From: Dyadobacter endophyticus
GTDB taxonomy: Bacteria > Bacteroidota > Bacteroidia > Cytophagales > Spirosomataceae
Assembly: GCF_014641595.1 (NCBI RefSeq)
Contig: NZ_BMIA01000001.1
Span: forward strand, 1,672,425 to 1,736,424
DNA: 64,000 bases
Direction of reading: 5' to 3'
In this document: positions 8,702-19,548 of the stretch, piece after piece
Numbering within the stretch: the first letter of the stretch is position 1
Layout: every line of letters starts with the position of its first letter
The notes under the pieces: generated by a model
Databases searched by the model: none
The model's input: the letters and a program-made list of their open reading frames with translations, nothing else
Told to the model about the DNA's origin: nothing
Position numbers and translations under genes: made by a program

Positions 8702-9649
8702 ATGAACCGTTTCGACCGCATTACAGCCATCCTGATCCAGCTTCAATCCCGTAAAATTGTGAAAGCCCAGGACCTGGCAGAACGCTTCGAGATCAGTCTG
8801 AGGACGGTGTACCGCGATATTAATTCGCTTGCGGAGGCGGGCGTACCCATTATAGGCGAGGCAGGCGTCGGTTATTCCATTATGGATGGCTATCGCCTGC
8901 CTCCCGTTATGTTTACGATGGAAGAGGCCCGTACATTCATTACCGCCGAAAAACTGATGGAGAAATTCACCGATTTTTCGACACAATCGCATTATCAGGC
9001 GGCAATGTACAAGATCAAAGCGGTGCTGAGAAGTACCGAGAAATCGATGGTGGAGAACCTGGAAAACCATATTGAGGTACGGAGTCGCCCACGGGCATTT
9101 CACCAGCCCAACAGCAATACGCTCGATATTTTGCTCAGAAGCATCTCCGAAAGAAAGATCGCCAAAATCCTTTATGTCGCGTTAAGTGCCGCTGAGCCCG
9201 GGGAGCGGATTATCGAGCCGGTGGGTGTTTATCATGAAAACAATTACTGGTACACCATCGCATTCTGCCACCTTCGCAACGATTACCGCAATTTCCGTTC
9301 CGACCGCATCCTGCAATGCGACATTACCGACCAGCCGTTCATGCACCAGCATGCCCCGCTGAAAGACTTCATGCACGACAGTTGGGAAAACGACAACATG
9401 CGCCTCGTACGCATACGTGTAGAGAAGCGCGTGGCGCGCTACATACGCGAACAAAGGAACTTTTACGGCTTTGCTTCGGAGGTGGAAAAGGACGATCATA
9501 CTGAAATGACTTTCCTGAGCCCCTCGCTCGAAGGTTTCGCACGCTGGTACATGATGATAGCCCCGGAGGCTTGCATTCTCGAACCCGAGTCGCTCAAATC
9601 GATCGTGCGGCAGCTAACCGAAAAAATTTCGGAAAATTTGAACCACTGA
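8702..9649 (+). CDS. YafY-type WYL-domain transcriptional regulator
   Basis: I use the ATG at 8702 (MNRFDRITAILIQLQSRKIV); a GTG at 8675 is in frame but adds residues not typical of the family. The 315-residue protein has an N-terminal HTH_11-type winged helix (VKAQDLAERFEISLRTVYRD), a WYL domain around residues 140-220 (HENNYWYTIAFCHLRNDYRNF) and a C-terminal WCX region. It is a cytoplasmic ligand-responsive DNA-binding protein. Co-directional neighbours are the flavin oxidoreductase and DinB genes, which are plausible targets. Confidence 0.9.
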   Translation: MNRFDRITAILIQLQSRKIVKAQDLAERFEISLRTVYRDINSLAEAGVPIIGEAGVGYSIMDGYRLPPVMFTMEEARTFITAEKLMEKFTDFSTQSHYQAAMYKIKAVLRSTEKSMVENLENHIEVRSRPRAFHQPNSNTLDILLRSISERKIAKILYVALSAAEPGERIIEPVGVYHENNYWYTIAFCHLRNDYRNFRSDRILQCDITDQPFMHQHAPLKDFMHDSWENDNMRLVRIRVEKRVARYIREQRNFYGFASEVEKDDHTEMTFLSPSLEGFARWYMMIAPEACILEPESLKSIVRQLTEKISENLNH

Positions 9650-9717
9650 CGAATGCTGCTGACACAGGGCTGTCACAAGCACGTGTTTTCTTTGTAATGC
9701 ACTTAAACAAAGAAGCT

Positions 9718-10242
9718 ATGTCAGCCACAATTGAAATTCCGACCGCAGAAAAAAGTTTGGCTTATGCGATGAAAAATTTCGCAGATTACAACCATTGGGC
9801 CAACTGCACATTGGTGAACTGGTTACGCACAAAACCTGCCGAAATCCTCGAAACGGAGCTAAAATCGAGCTTTTCAACCATCCGGCTGACGCTCATTCAT
9901 ACGCTCGAAACCCAGCGCTACTGGCTCTCGATTATCAATCCGGGGAGCAATTACAGCGGCCAGGATTTTGATGGAGACCTTGAATCGACATTTGATACGC
10001 TTATAGCACAATCTCAGGAGCTTGCGGAGTACATCGAAAGCCTGTCCACGGAACAGATCCAGAGCGAAACTCTGGTTGTAAGCCAGTGGTTCGAATGCAA
10101 CTTCCCGAAATTCGAATACATCATGCACGTGGTGAACCACACCACTTACCACCGCGGGCAGATCATCACCATGGGGCGCAACCTCGGTTTCACGGACGCT
10201 CCTATGACGGATTACAATTTTTATAATGTTATGGCTAAATAA
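9718..10242 (+). CDS. DinB-family four-helix metal-binding protein
   Basis: The likely start is the ATG at 9718, giving 174 residues. An ATG at 9697 is in frame but overlaps a TTTCTTTG promoter-like box at 9687-9694. The DinB/YfiT metal triad is visible as His61 (LIHTLETQRYW), His141 and His145 (VVNHTTYHRGQI), with an early NHWAN motif. These cytoplasmic proteins bind Zn or Ni and include thiol-dependent S-transferases. The actual reaction is unknown here. YafY-type regulator followed by DinB is a recurring pair in Bacteroidota. Confidence 0.9.
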   Translation: MSATIEIPTAEKSLAYAMKNFADYNHWANCTLVNWLRTKPAEILETELKSSFSTIRLTLIHTLETQRYWLSIINPGSNYSGQDFDGDLESTFDTLIAQSQELAEYIESLSTEQIQSETLVVSQWFECNFPKFEYIMHVVNHTTYHRGQIITMGRNLGFTDAPMTDYNFYNVMAK

Positions 10243-10290
10243 ATTGGCAGCCGCGGAAACCTGTCCGCCCCAGTATTTGTAATGCTGGTT

Positions 10291-12223
<1,933 letters not shown>

Positions 12224-12236
12224 GGATGAACATAAC

Positions 12237-12308
12237 GTCATGCTGATTTCTATGATAAACCAGCAACCTATCAAGATCACTTGGTTTTATCATAGAAATC
12301 AGGGTGAC
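12237..12308. repeat. large palindromic repeat between convergent genes
   Basis: Two arms of about 20 bp (12243-12262 and 12282-12302) pair almost perfectly, with one extra A in the right arm. The pairing extends outward through GTCA/TGAC. The left edge reads GTCATGCTGA and the right edge, reversed, reads GTCACCCTGA. It can act as a bidirectional terminator for metY and the S9 peptidase gene. The conserved edges also look like a dispersed REP-type element, similar to those at 17.8 and 39.9 kb. Confidence 0.7.
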
Positions 12309-12312
12309 AACG

Positions 12313-14457
12313 TCACTCCCCGATCCCTTCCAACGCAAACATAAACGCGAACTGCAACGCAATTTCCTTCAAGTAATCAAACCGCCCCGAAGCGCCACCA
12401 TGGCCGGCTTCCATGTTTGTTTTTAGCAGCAGTACATTGTGGTCCGTTTTATGCGTTCGGAGGCGCGCTACCCATTTGGCGGGTTCGAAATATTGCACTT
12501 GGCTGTCATGTAATCCGGTAGTAATGAGCATGTTGGGATAAGCCTTTCTCGCTACATTGTCATACGGCGAATAGGACTTCATGTAGTCGTACGATTCCTT
12601 TTTTTTCGGGTTCCCCCACTCGTCGAATTCGTTGGTTGTCAATGGAATGCTCTCATCGAGCATGGTAGTAACAACGTCCACAAACGGCACATCCGCTATG
12701 ATCCCCCGCCAGAGATCGGGGCGCATGTTGCTGATCGCCCCCATGAGCAGGCCGCCCGCGCTACCGCCCTCGGCAAACAAATGCGCCGGCGACGTGAATT
12801 TCTCCTTGATCAGGAACTCCGCGCAGTCGATAAAGTCATTAAATGTGTTCTTCTTTTTAAACATCTTACCGTCCTCATACCATTGCCGGCCCATTTCCTG
12901 TCCGCCTCGTATGTGTGCGAGCGCATAGATGAACCCGCGATTGAGCAGGCTCAGGCGCGTGCTGCTGAAAGCAGGGTCCATGCTGTTGCCATATGAGCCG
13001 TAGGCATACAGCAAAAGCGGGGTTTCGGCACTTTTAGGCGTGCCTTTCTTGTAAACCACCGAAACAGGCACTTTCACGCCATCGCGTGTGGTCGCATACA
13101 AACGTTCCGTGACATATTCCTCCGGGTTGTACCCTCCCACCACTTCCTGGCGCTTTTTCAGCTCCCTCTTGCGAGTTTCCATGTCGTAATCGTACACCGA
13201 ACTCGGTGTTGTGAGTGAAGTATAAACATAGCGCAGCTTCGAGCTGTTGTATTCGGGGTTCGAGCCGGCGTAAGCGGTGTAGGCCGGTTCGCCAAAATCC
13301 ACATAATGCTCGGAATTGGTATTGATATCGCGGATACGAAGCTGCAAAAGGCCGTTTTTCCGCTCGGTAATTACCAGGTAGTCCTTAAAAACATCAATTC
13401 CTTCCAGTAGCACATCGGCGCGGTTCGGGATTACTTCCTTCCAGTTTTCGACACCAGTTTGGGTCACGGGCGTTTCCATCAGCCTGAAATTCAACGCGTC
13501 TTTGTTGGTGACTATCAGGAACTTATCTCCCTGGTGATCCACATCGTATAAAACGTCCTTCATCCGTGGCTGGAACACTTCGAATTTGCCCTCCGGCTTG
13601 TCTGCGTCCAGGATCAGGTATTCCGATGACATGGTGGCCGACGACGCGATCACAATGTATTTCTCCGATTTCGTCTTCCCTACTCCGATATAATTGCTCT
13701 TGTCCTTCTCATTATAAACCACCACATCCTTCTTCGATTCCGTCCCGAGCGTGTGACGTTTGATCTTTTCACTCAGCAGCGTTTTGGGGTTGGTAGCCGT
13801 ATAAAAAAGCGTTTTGTTATCGTTTCCCCATTCGGAACCACCGCTGGCCGGGTAAATTGTATCGGCATAGTGCTCGCCGGTTTCCAGATTTTTAATGTAT
13901 ATGGTGTATTGCCTTCTCGAAACGGTATCCACGCCGTATGCCAACAACTTATTATCCGGACTTACATTGAAACCGACCGCAGAATAATAGGAATGTCCTT
14001 CGGCCATTTTGTCGACATCGAGCAGCACTTCTTCCGGGGCTTCGAGCGAATCTTTCTTGCGGCAATATTTGAAATACTGCTCACCTTCCTCGCTCCGGGT
14101 GTAATACCAGTACCCATTGCTGAACACCGGCACCGACTCATCCTTTTCCTTAATGCGCCCCTTCATCTCCGCAAACAGCGCTTCCTGAAATTTCGCCGTG
14201 CCGGCCATCATCGTGTCGGTGTAGGCGTTCTCGGCATTCAGGTATTCGACTACTTTATCGCTGTCGGGACCTTCACGGAAGAAATCGCCCATCCAGTAAT
14301 ATTCATCGTTGCGTTGGTCGCCATGCATTCCGGTTTCATGGTCTTTCTTTTCGGCGACGGGTGGTGTGGCTCCCGGCCATTGATATGCTTGTTTCACGGG
14401 TTTATTTTGGTTACACGAAAAAATGACAACAGCTAAAAGTAAGAAAATAATTCGCAT
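12313..14457 (-). CDS. S9-family oligopeptidase B-like lipoprotein
   Basis: The 714-residue protein has a lipoprotein signal (MRIIFLLLAVVIFSC, lipidated Cys15), so it is probably membrane-anchored and faces the periplasm or cell surface. An N-terminal beta-propeller (about residues 60-420) is followed by an alpha/beta-hydrolase domain with Ser566 (EGGSAGGLLMGA), Asp651 (TGLHDSQVQY) and His686 (EAGHGGASGRF). This is the complete S9A triad. Length and motifs fit the PtrB/oligopeptidase B group, which cleaves short peptides after basic residues. A single-gene unit facing metY. Confidence 0.92.
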   Translation of the reverse strand: MRIIFLLLAVVIFSCNQNKPVKQAYQWPGATPPVAEKKDHETGMHGDQRNDEYYWMGDFFREGPDSDKVVEYLNAENAYTDTMMAGTAKFQEALFAEMKGRIKEKDESVPVFSNGYWYYTRSEEGEQYFKYCRKKDSLEAPEEVLLDVDKMAEGHSYYSAVGFNVSPDNKLLAYGVDTVSRRQYTIYIKNLETGEHYADTIYPASGGSEWGNDNKTLFYTATNPKTLLSEKIKRHTLGTESKKDVVVYNEKDKSNYIGVGKTKSEKYIVIASSATMSSEYLILDADKPEGKFEVFQPRMKDVLYDVDHQGDKFLIVTNKDALNFRLMETPVTQTGVENWKEVIPNRADVLLEGIDVFKDYLVITERKNGLLQLRIRDINTNSEHYVDFGEPAYTAYAGSNPEYNSSKLRYVYTSLTTPSSVYDYDMETRKRELKKRQEVVGGYNPEEYVTERLYATTRDGVKVPVSVVYKKGTPKSAETPLLLYAYGSYGNSMDPAFSSTRLSLLNRGFIYALAHIRGGQEMGRQWYEDGKMFKKKNTFNDFIDCAEFLIKEKFTSPAHLFAEGGSAGGLLMGAISNMRPDLWRGIIADVPFVDVVTTMLDESIPLTTNEFDEWGNPKKKESYDYMKSYSPYDNVARKAYPNMLITTGLHDSQVQYFEPAKWVARLRTHKTDHNVLLLKTNMEAGHGGASGRFDYLKEIALQFAFMFALEGIGE

Positions 14458-14897
14458 ATATGGGGACGGTTTCAGTGTAGCTGATTATCAGTTATTTAGT
14501 CGTCAGTGAGGAGGTTACGCAATGATATTAGGACAATACTTTTAATATGATAGTATGTATTTAAAGTATCTAACTTTCAATTATTTTTATAAGGGAGTGT
14601 AAATGAAATGCTTTGCACTTTTAAACTATTTAGTACTAGTTGTTAATACTTAAAATATAATTCTTTTAATACTTTAAAACATATTAAAACTTATATAAAG
14701 TACTATACTTTTAATGCAAATAAAGACAACAGTTGCTATTGATTAGTATAATTCTTTTAAAAAGCATGAAACTTTTAATTAATACCGATAGTAACATCCT
14801 TACAATACTTGTTCTGCAAATCCACAAAAAACCGCCGGTAAACCCTGTCCGTCCCCATAGTTGCATTATATTTGAGTTTCGATCATAAACTTACCTC
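14458..14897 (+). other. AT-rich island with repeated ACTTTTAA motifs
   Basis: The 440-bp gap between the divergent S9 peptidase and polA genes is far richer in A+T than its surroundings. It carries many variants of one motif: TACTTTTAAT at 14537-14546 and 14706-14715, ACTTTTAAA at 14617, TTCTTTTAAT at 14661 and AACTTTTAAT at 14770. No ORF of convincing quality is present. The polA promoter must lie in its right end, where GC content returns to normal after about 14820. Confidence 0.6.
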
Positions 14898-17810
14898 ATG
14901 GAAAAACCCGTTCACAAGCTGTTCCTTCTGGATGCTATGGCCTTGATATACAGGGCGCATTTCGCATTTATCAAGGCGCCGCGCATCACTTCAAAAGGAC
15001 TGAATACCAGCGCCGTTTTCGGCTTTACCAACACACTGCTCGAAGTACTGCAAAAAGAGAAACCTACCCATATCGGCGTTGCATTTGACACCGCCGCGCC
15101 TACATTCCGCCATGTGCAATTTGAGGCATACAAGGCCCAGCGCGAAGCGCAGCCGGAGGATATCACCGTGGCGATCCCGCTCGTAAAGCGCCTGCTGAAA
15201 GGCATGTGCATTCCCATTCTCGAACTGGACGGGTACGAGGCCGACGACATTATCGGCACCATTGCCAAAGAAGCGTCGCGGGAAGGTTTCGAGGTTTTCA
15301 TGATGACGCCCGATAAAGATTACGGGCAATTGGTCGAACAATACGTACACATTTATAAGCCCGCGTTCCTCGGCAAGGGCGCCGAAGTGCTGGGTGTTCA
15401 GGAAATACTCGACCGCTGGCAGATCCAGCGCATCGACCAGGTGATCGACATCCTCGGCCTCATGGGCGACGCCGTCGATAACATACCGGGGATACCGGGT
15501 GTGGGAGAGAAAACGGCCCAGAAGCTGATCCAGGAATACGATACAATCGAAAACCTGATCACACACGCCGACGAAATCAAAGGCAAACTTGGCGAAAAAG
15601 TCCGCGAGAACTTCGATAAGGCCATATTAAGCAAGCAACTTGCAACGATCGATTGCAAAGTGCCCGTGCCGTTCGATGCCGAAGACCTCACCATTTGCTC
15701 GCCGAATGCAGAACTCATCGCCGATTTGTTTGATGAACTCGAATTCAAAACATTAAAAACCCGTGTCCTCGGCGTAGGCGGCGGCTCAACGACAGCTGCT
15801 GGCGGATCGCTCGGAGCTCCGGCCCCTGGAGGACGTGCAGGTGCCCCGCAAGCACGCAAAACCGTCAACAAGGACCAGCTCGACATTTTCGGTAATCCAG
15901 CACAAGAAATTGGTCAGCAGCCAGCGGTCGTCAGCGGCGACCTTGCCGACGGCGAGCTCACCGAAGACACAGAAGGTATCCGCATTCCGACGTCGAAAAA
16001 GACTATTGCCAATACTTTCCACCGCTACCATACCGTGGATACGCCCGAACTGATGACCAGTCTCTCGCATTATCTGGGCTTGCAGGAAGCATTCTGTTTC
16101 GACACCGAAACGACCTCGCTGGATACCACCGACGCAGAGCTCGTAGGACTTTCGTTCTCCTACTTCGCCGGCGAAGCATTCTACATTCCGGTGCCTGCCG
16201 ACCGCGAAAAAGCGCAGGAAATCGTGGAGCACTTCCGGGCCGTTTTTGAGAATGAAAATATTGAAAAAATTGGCCAGAACATCAAGTATGACCTGCTTGT
16301 CCTGAAAAACTACGGCATTGAAGTCCACGGCAAGCTGAGCGACACCATGCTGGCGCATTACCTGCTGCAACCCGATAAGCGCCATGGAATGGACATCCTG
16401 GCAGCTTCCTACCTGAACTACGAACCGGTGTCGATCACGGAGCTGATTGGCAAAAAAGGCGGCAAACAGGGCAATATGCGCGATGTAGCGATCCCCGAGA
16501 TCACACAATACGCAGGCGAAGATGCCGACATTACGTTTCAGCTCAATGCGATTTTCAGCCGCGAACTGCCGAAAGTGAATGCAGCGAAACTTTTCCACGA
16601 AGTCGAAATGCCGTTGACGAAAGTGCTGGCCTCGATGGAAAATACCGGCGTGAGGCTGGATATCAATGCATTGAAAGAAATGTCGGGCGTGCTGGAATCC
16701 GACCTCCGCCAGACCGAATCGGAGATTTACGAAGCGGCCGGGCAATCGTTCAATATCAGCTCGCCGAAGCAGCTTGGAGAGGTGTTGTTTGAGAAAATGA
16801 AGCTGATCGACAAGCCGAAAAAGACGAAAACAGGCCAATATGCGACGGGTGAGGAAATCCTCTCCGACCTGGAAGCGAATCACCTTATTGCCCGTAAAAT
16901 ACTGGATTACCGCGAGTTACAAAAACTAAAATCGACGTACGTCGATGCATTACCGACGATGGTAAGCAGCCGCACGGGCCGCATTCATACTTCTTATAAC
17001 CAGGCGGTGGCGGCCACCGGGCGTCTGAGTTCCACCAACCCGAACCTTCAAAACATCCCCATCCGCACGCCGCGCGGACGCGAGATTCGCAAAGCATTCG
17101 TGCCGGATACCGACGAATTCCAAATCCTTTCCGCGGATTATTCGCAGATCGAGCTACGCATTATGGCGGCATTCAGTGCCGACGCCAGTATGACGGAGGC
17201 ATTCAACCAGGGCCGCGACATTCACGCCACCACGGCCAGCAAGGTTTTTGCAGTGCCCTTAGAGGAAGTGACTTCCGATATGCGCCGGAAGTCCAAAATG
17301 GTCAATTTCGGTATCATTTACGGCATTTCTGCGTTCGGTCTCGCACAGCGCCTGGGCATCCCGCGCGGGGAAGCGAGTGAGATCATCCGAGCCTATTTCG
17401 AGGAATTCCCCGCTGTGAAGGGCTATATGGACAAGGTCGTAAACGACGCGCGTGAGCGCGAGTATGTAGAGACCATCCTCGGCCGCCGCCGGTATCTGCC
17501 GGATATTAACTCCCGGAACCAGACCAACCGCGGCTATGCCGAACGAAATGCCATCAACGCCCCGATCCAGGGCTCTGCGGCCGATATGATTAAAGTCGCG
17601 ATGATCAATATCCACGATTTTATGGCAAAGGAAAAGCTCAAATCGCGCATGATCCTGCAAGTGCATGACGAATTGGTTTTCGATGCACATTACAGCGAAA
17701 TTGACTTGTTGAAAGAGAAGGTCGATGAGTTAATGCGAAATGCGATCCCGATGGCGGTGCGGATGGAAACAGGCATTGGCGTAGGCGCCAACTGGCTGGA
17801 AGCGCATTGA
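14898..17810 (+). CDS. polA: DNA polymerase I
   Basis: The 970-residue enzyme for repair and Okazaki-fragment processing has all three domains. The 5' nuclease domain (about 1-290) includes LDGYEADDIIGT and GIPGVGEKTAQKLI. The 3'-5' exonuclease domain (about 380-560) keeps its acidic residues in FDTETTSLD (Asp402, Glu404), so proofreading should be active. The polymerase domain has motif A DYSQIELRIMA (Asp747), motif B KMVNFGIIYG and motif C VHDELV (Asp924). A Gly/Ala/Pro-rich linker (about 297-325) separates the first two domains and is longer than in E. coli Pol I. Monocistronic. Confidence 0.97.
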   Translation: MEKPVHKLFLLDAMALIYRAHFAFIKAPRITSKGLNTSAVFGFTNTLLEVLQKEKPTHIGVAFDTAAPTFRHVQFEAYKAQREAQPEDITVAIPLVKRLLKGMCIPILELDGYEADDIIGTIAKEASREGFEVFMMTPDKDYGQLVEQYVHIYKPAFLGKGAEVLGVQEILDRWQIQRIDQVIDILGLMGDAVDNIPGIPGVGEKTAQKLIQEYDTIENLITHADEIKGKLGEKVRENFDKAILSKQLATIDCKVPVPFDAEDLTICSPNAELIADLFDELEFKTLKTRVLGVGGGSTTAAGGSLGAPAPGGRAGAPQARKTVNKDQLDIFGNPAQEIGQQPAVVSGDLADGELTEDTEGIRIPTSKKTIANTFHRYHTVDTPELMTSLSHYLGLQEAFCFDTETTSLDTTDAELVGLSFSYFAGEAFYIPVPADREKAQEIVEHFRAVFENENIEKIGQNIKYDLLVLKNYGIEVHGKLSDTMLAHYLLQPDKRHGMDILAASYLNYEPVSITELIGKKGGKQGNMRDVAIPEITQYAGEDADITFQLNAIFSRELPKVNAAKLFHEVEMPLTKVLASMENTGVRLDINALKEMSGVLESDLRQTESEIYEAAGQSFNISSPKQLGEVLFEKMKLIDKPKKTKTGQYATGEEILSDLEANHLIARKILDYRELQKLKSTYVDALPTMVSSRTGRIHTSYNQAVAATGRLSSTNPNLQNIPIRTPRGREIRKAFVPDTDEFQILSADYSQIELRIMAAFSADASMTEAFNQGRDIHATTASKVFAVPLEEVTSDMRRKSKMVNFGIIYGISAFGLAQRLGIPRGEASEIIRAYFEEFPAVKGYMDKVVNDAREREYVETILGRRRYLPDINSRNQTNRGYAERNAINAPIQGSAADMIKVAMINIHDFMAKEKLKSRMILQVHDELVFDAHYSEIDLLKEKVDELMRNAIPMAVRMETGIGVGANWLEAH

Positions 17811-17833
17811 TTTGAGGATGGAAGAAAGGGAGG

Positions 17834-17966
17834 AAAGGGAGGATGGAGGAAAGGGAGGATGTCAGTCTGAGCGCAGTCGAAGACAGTCCATACGGTGAAT
17901 TATGCCGTATTTCAAGTGCTTCGACTTCGCTCCTAACATTTCTTCCCTTTCCTCCATCCTCCCTTT
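17834..17966. repeat. imperfect palindromic element between polA and susD
   Basis: A purine-rich left arm (17834-17861) is complementary to the pyrimidine-rich right arm (17938-17966). Inside, GAGCGCAGTCGAAG (17869-17882) pairs with CTTCGACTTCGCTC (17919-17932), and the core holds a small ACGG/CCGT hairpin. The edge GTCAGTCTGAGCG matches the layout of the elements at 12.2 and 39.9 kb. It lies between convergent genes and may double as a terminator. Confidence 0.7.
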
Positions 17967-18003
17967 CTCCCTTTCTCCCTTTCTCCCTTTCTCCCTTTCT
18001 CCC
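17961..18003. repeat. 8-bp tandem repeat (CCCTTTCT)n
   Basis: Five head-to-tail copies of CCCTTTCT plus a partial one run right up to the stop codon of the minus-strand SusD gene. The array is pure pyrimidine on the plus strand. Such tracts are prone to copy-number slippage. Confidence 0.85.
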
Positions 18004-19530
18004 TTATTTAGCCACCCAAGTCCGGGTATTCAAATCATCGGTCCCCTGGCGTTTCACCGCTTCTTCACGATTTGCACCGTTCAGCGATTGCTCCGACAGC
18101 GGGTAAATAAAGCGTACGGGTACACGGTTCTGGTTCAGGTTGTCCGGCCCCGGCTTGATCTCCGGCATACCTGTCCGGCGCCAGTCGAACCAGGCTTCCA
18201 GGCCGTTGAAATAGTAGGCAATCCACTTTTGCAGCGCAATTTTTCCCAGTTTTTCAGCGCTGGTGCCTGTGTACGCTACGCCCGCCTGCGTGTAGTACGA
18301 CGCGTCCGGCGTAACATTGATGCCGTACGAAGACGGCACTACGCTTTTCCAGTAGTCGAAATTGCTCTGAACGCCTTTTGTATAGTAACCCTCGGCGGTA
18401 CCGGTTGTAATCCATCCTTTTTCGCGCGCTTCTGCCAGAATAAACTGCAATTCGGAGTAGTTCATAATGATCCCACGCGGAGCAGAAGGATCCGGCGCTG
18501 CTTGTCCGGGGTCGTTGCAGACGAGACACGCGAACGTGTAACCTACGCGCGAGACGCCTTGCGGGCCGCCATTGTAGTTCAATGCCGGCACATCTCCCAG
18601 TCCGTTAGGAACACCTTCGATCACCGGCTTACCAGCCGATACCGACGATTGTGAAGGACGACCGAAGACCATCAGACGCGGGTCTTTCAATGCGGTAAGG
18701 CGGTCGCTAAGCGTCTTGCTCACCCGGAATTCGTCGAATGAACCTACGCGCGCACCGTACAACGTCCATTGGTTGGGGGCCGCTGCCAGATATTTCAACT
18801 CTGCATTGTCCTGATTTCCTTCAAAAATAGGGTTCTTCGCAGGATCGGCAAGGATCGCCTGCATATCCGCTTTGACATCCTTCTGTTTCGAAATACGCAT
18901 CAGGTAGCGCAGACGCAAAGAATTGGCGAGTTTGCGCCATTTAATCAGCGAACCGGTACCTCCTCCGAAGAGGATATCGCCCGAAACGGCTGTTGTGCTC
19001 GTAGAGAGGATATTATTGGCTGTACTAAGATCAGCCAGTACGCCCGCATAAACGCTTTCCTGGGTATCGTATTTCGGCTGATAAACACCATCTGTCTTGC
19101 CTTTCGTCGCCTCCGTGTAAGGAATATCGCCGTAAGCATCGGTCGCGAGCGCGAACATCCACGATTTCAGGATCAGCGCGATGCCTTTGTAGGCATTGGC
19201 ATCGTCGGTGCCAACCTGGTCCAGGATGTTTTTAACATTACGCATATTACCATACACATTGTCCCAGATGCTGTTTTGCTGCCCCCACAAGTAGCGGTCC
19301 TCGTTCACGAACTGGATCTTGGCGTGGTGCTGCACCACAATGTTGCCGATACCCCAGGCGTCGTTTACCTGGCTATTGACCAGGTTGCGGATCACACCGG
19401 CCAGTAGCAGGTCGGGCGTGACGTCGTTCGGAACGTTGTTATTGGTATTGATTTCTTCAAAATCGTTGGTACATGCCCCGCCTGACACGATCAGCGCGGC
19501 CATGATATATATCGGAATTAGCTTTTTCAT
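18004..19530 (-). CDS. SusD/RagB-like nutrient-binding outer-membrane lipoprotein
   Basis: The 508-residue lipoprotein has signal MKKLIPIYIMAALIVSGGAC with the lipidated Cys at about residue 20. The mature part follows the SusD-like_2 pattern: NDFEEINTNNN, LLLAGVIRNLVNSQ, TDAYGDIPYTEA, and the C-terminal LQKWIAYYFNGLEAWFDWRR. SusD-like proteins cap the SusC channel on the cell surface and capture the substrate. The partner SusC gene lies 18 nt upstream in the same operon. No glycosidase or peptidase gene is attached to this pair, so the substrate is unknown. Confidence 0.95.
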   Translation of the reverse strand: MKKLIPIYIMAALIVSGGACTNDFEEINTNNNVPNDVTPDLLLAGVIRNLVNSQVNDAWGIGNIVVQHHAKIQFVNEDRYLWGQQNSIWDNVYGNMRNVKNILDQVGTDDANAYKGIALILKSWMFALATDAYGDIPYTEATKGKTDGVYQPKYDTQESVYAGVLADLSTANNILSTSTTAVSGDILFGGGTGSLIKWRKLANSLRLRYLMRISKQKDVKADMQAILADPAKNPIFEGNQDNAELKYLAAAPNQWTLYGARVGSFDEFRVSKTLSDRLTALKDPRLMVFGRPSQSSVSAGKPVIEGVPNGLGDVPALNYNGGPQGVSRVGYTFACLVCNDPGQAAPDPSAPRGIIMNYSELQFILAEAREKGWITTGTAEGYYTKGVQSNFDYWKSVVPSSYGINVTPDASYYTQAGVAYTGTSAEKLGKIALQKWIAYYFNGLEAWFDWRRTGMPEIKPGPDNLNQNRVPVRFIYPLSEQSLNGANREEAVKRQGTDDLNTRTWVAK

Positions 19531-19548
19531 TGTTTTCCAATTGAAATT

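Noticed and set aside
13753..14436. 227-codon open frame on the plus strand
   Set aside because: It is antisense to the propeller domain of the S9 oligopeptidase gene and has no recognisable features.
15786..16883. 365-codon open frame on the minus strand
   Set aside because: It is antisense to polA across the exonuclease and linker regions, which have clear motifs on the plus strand.
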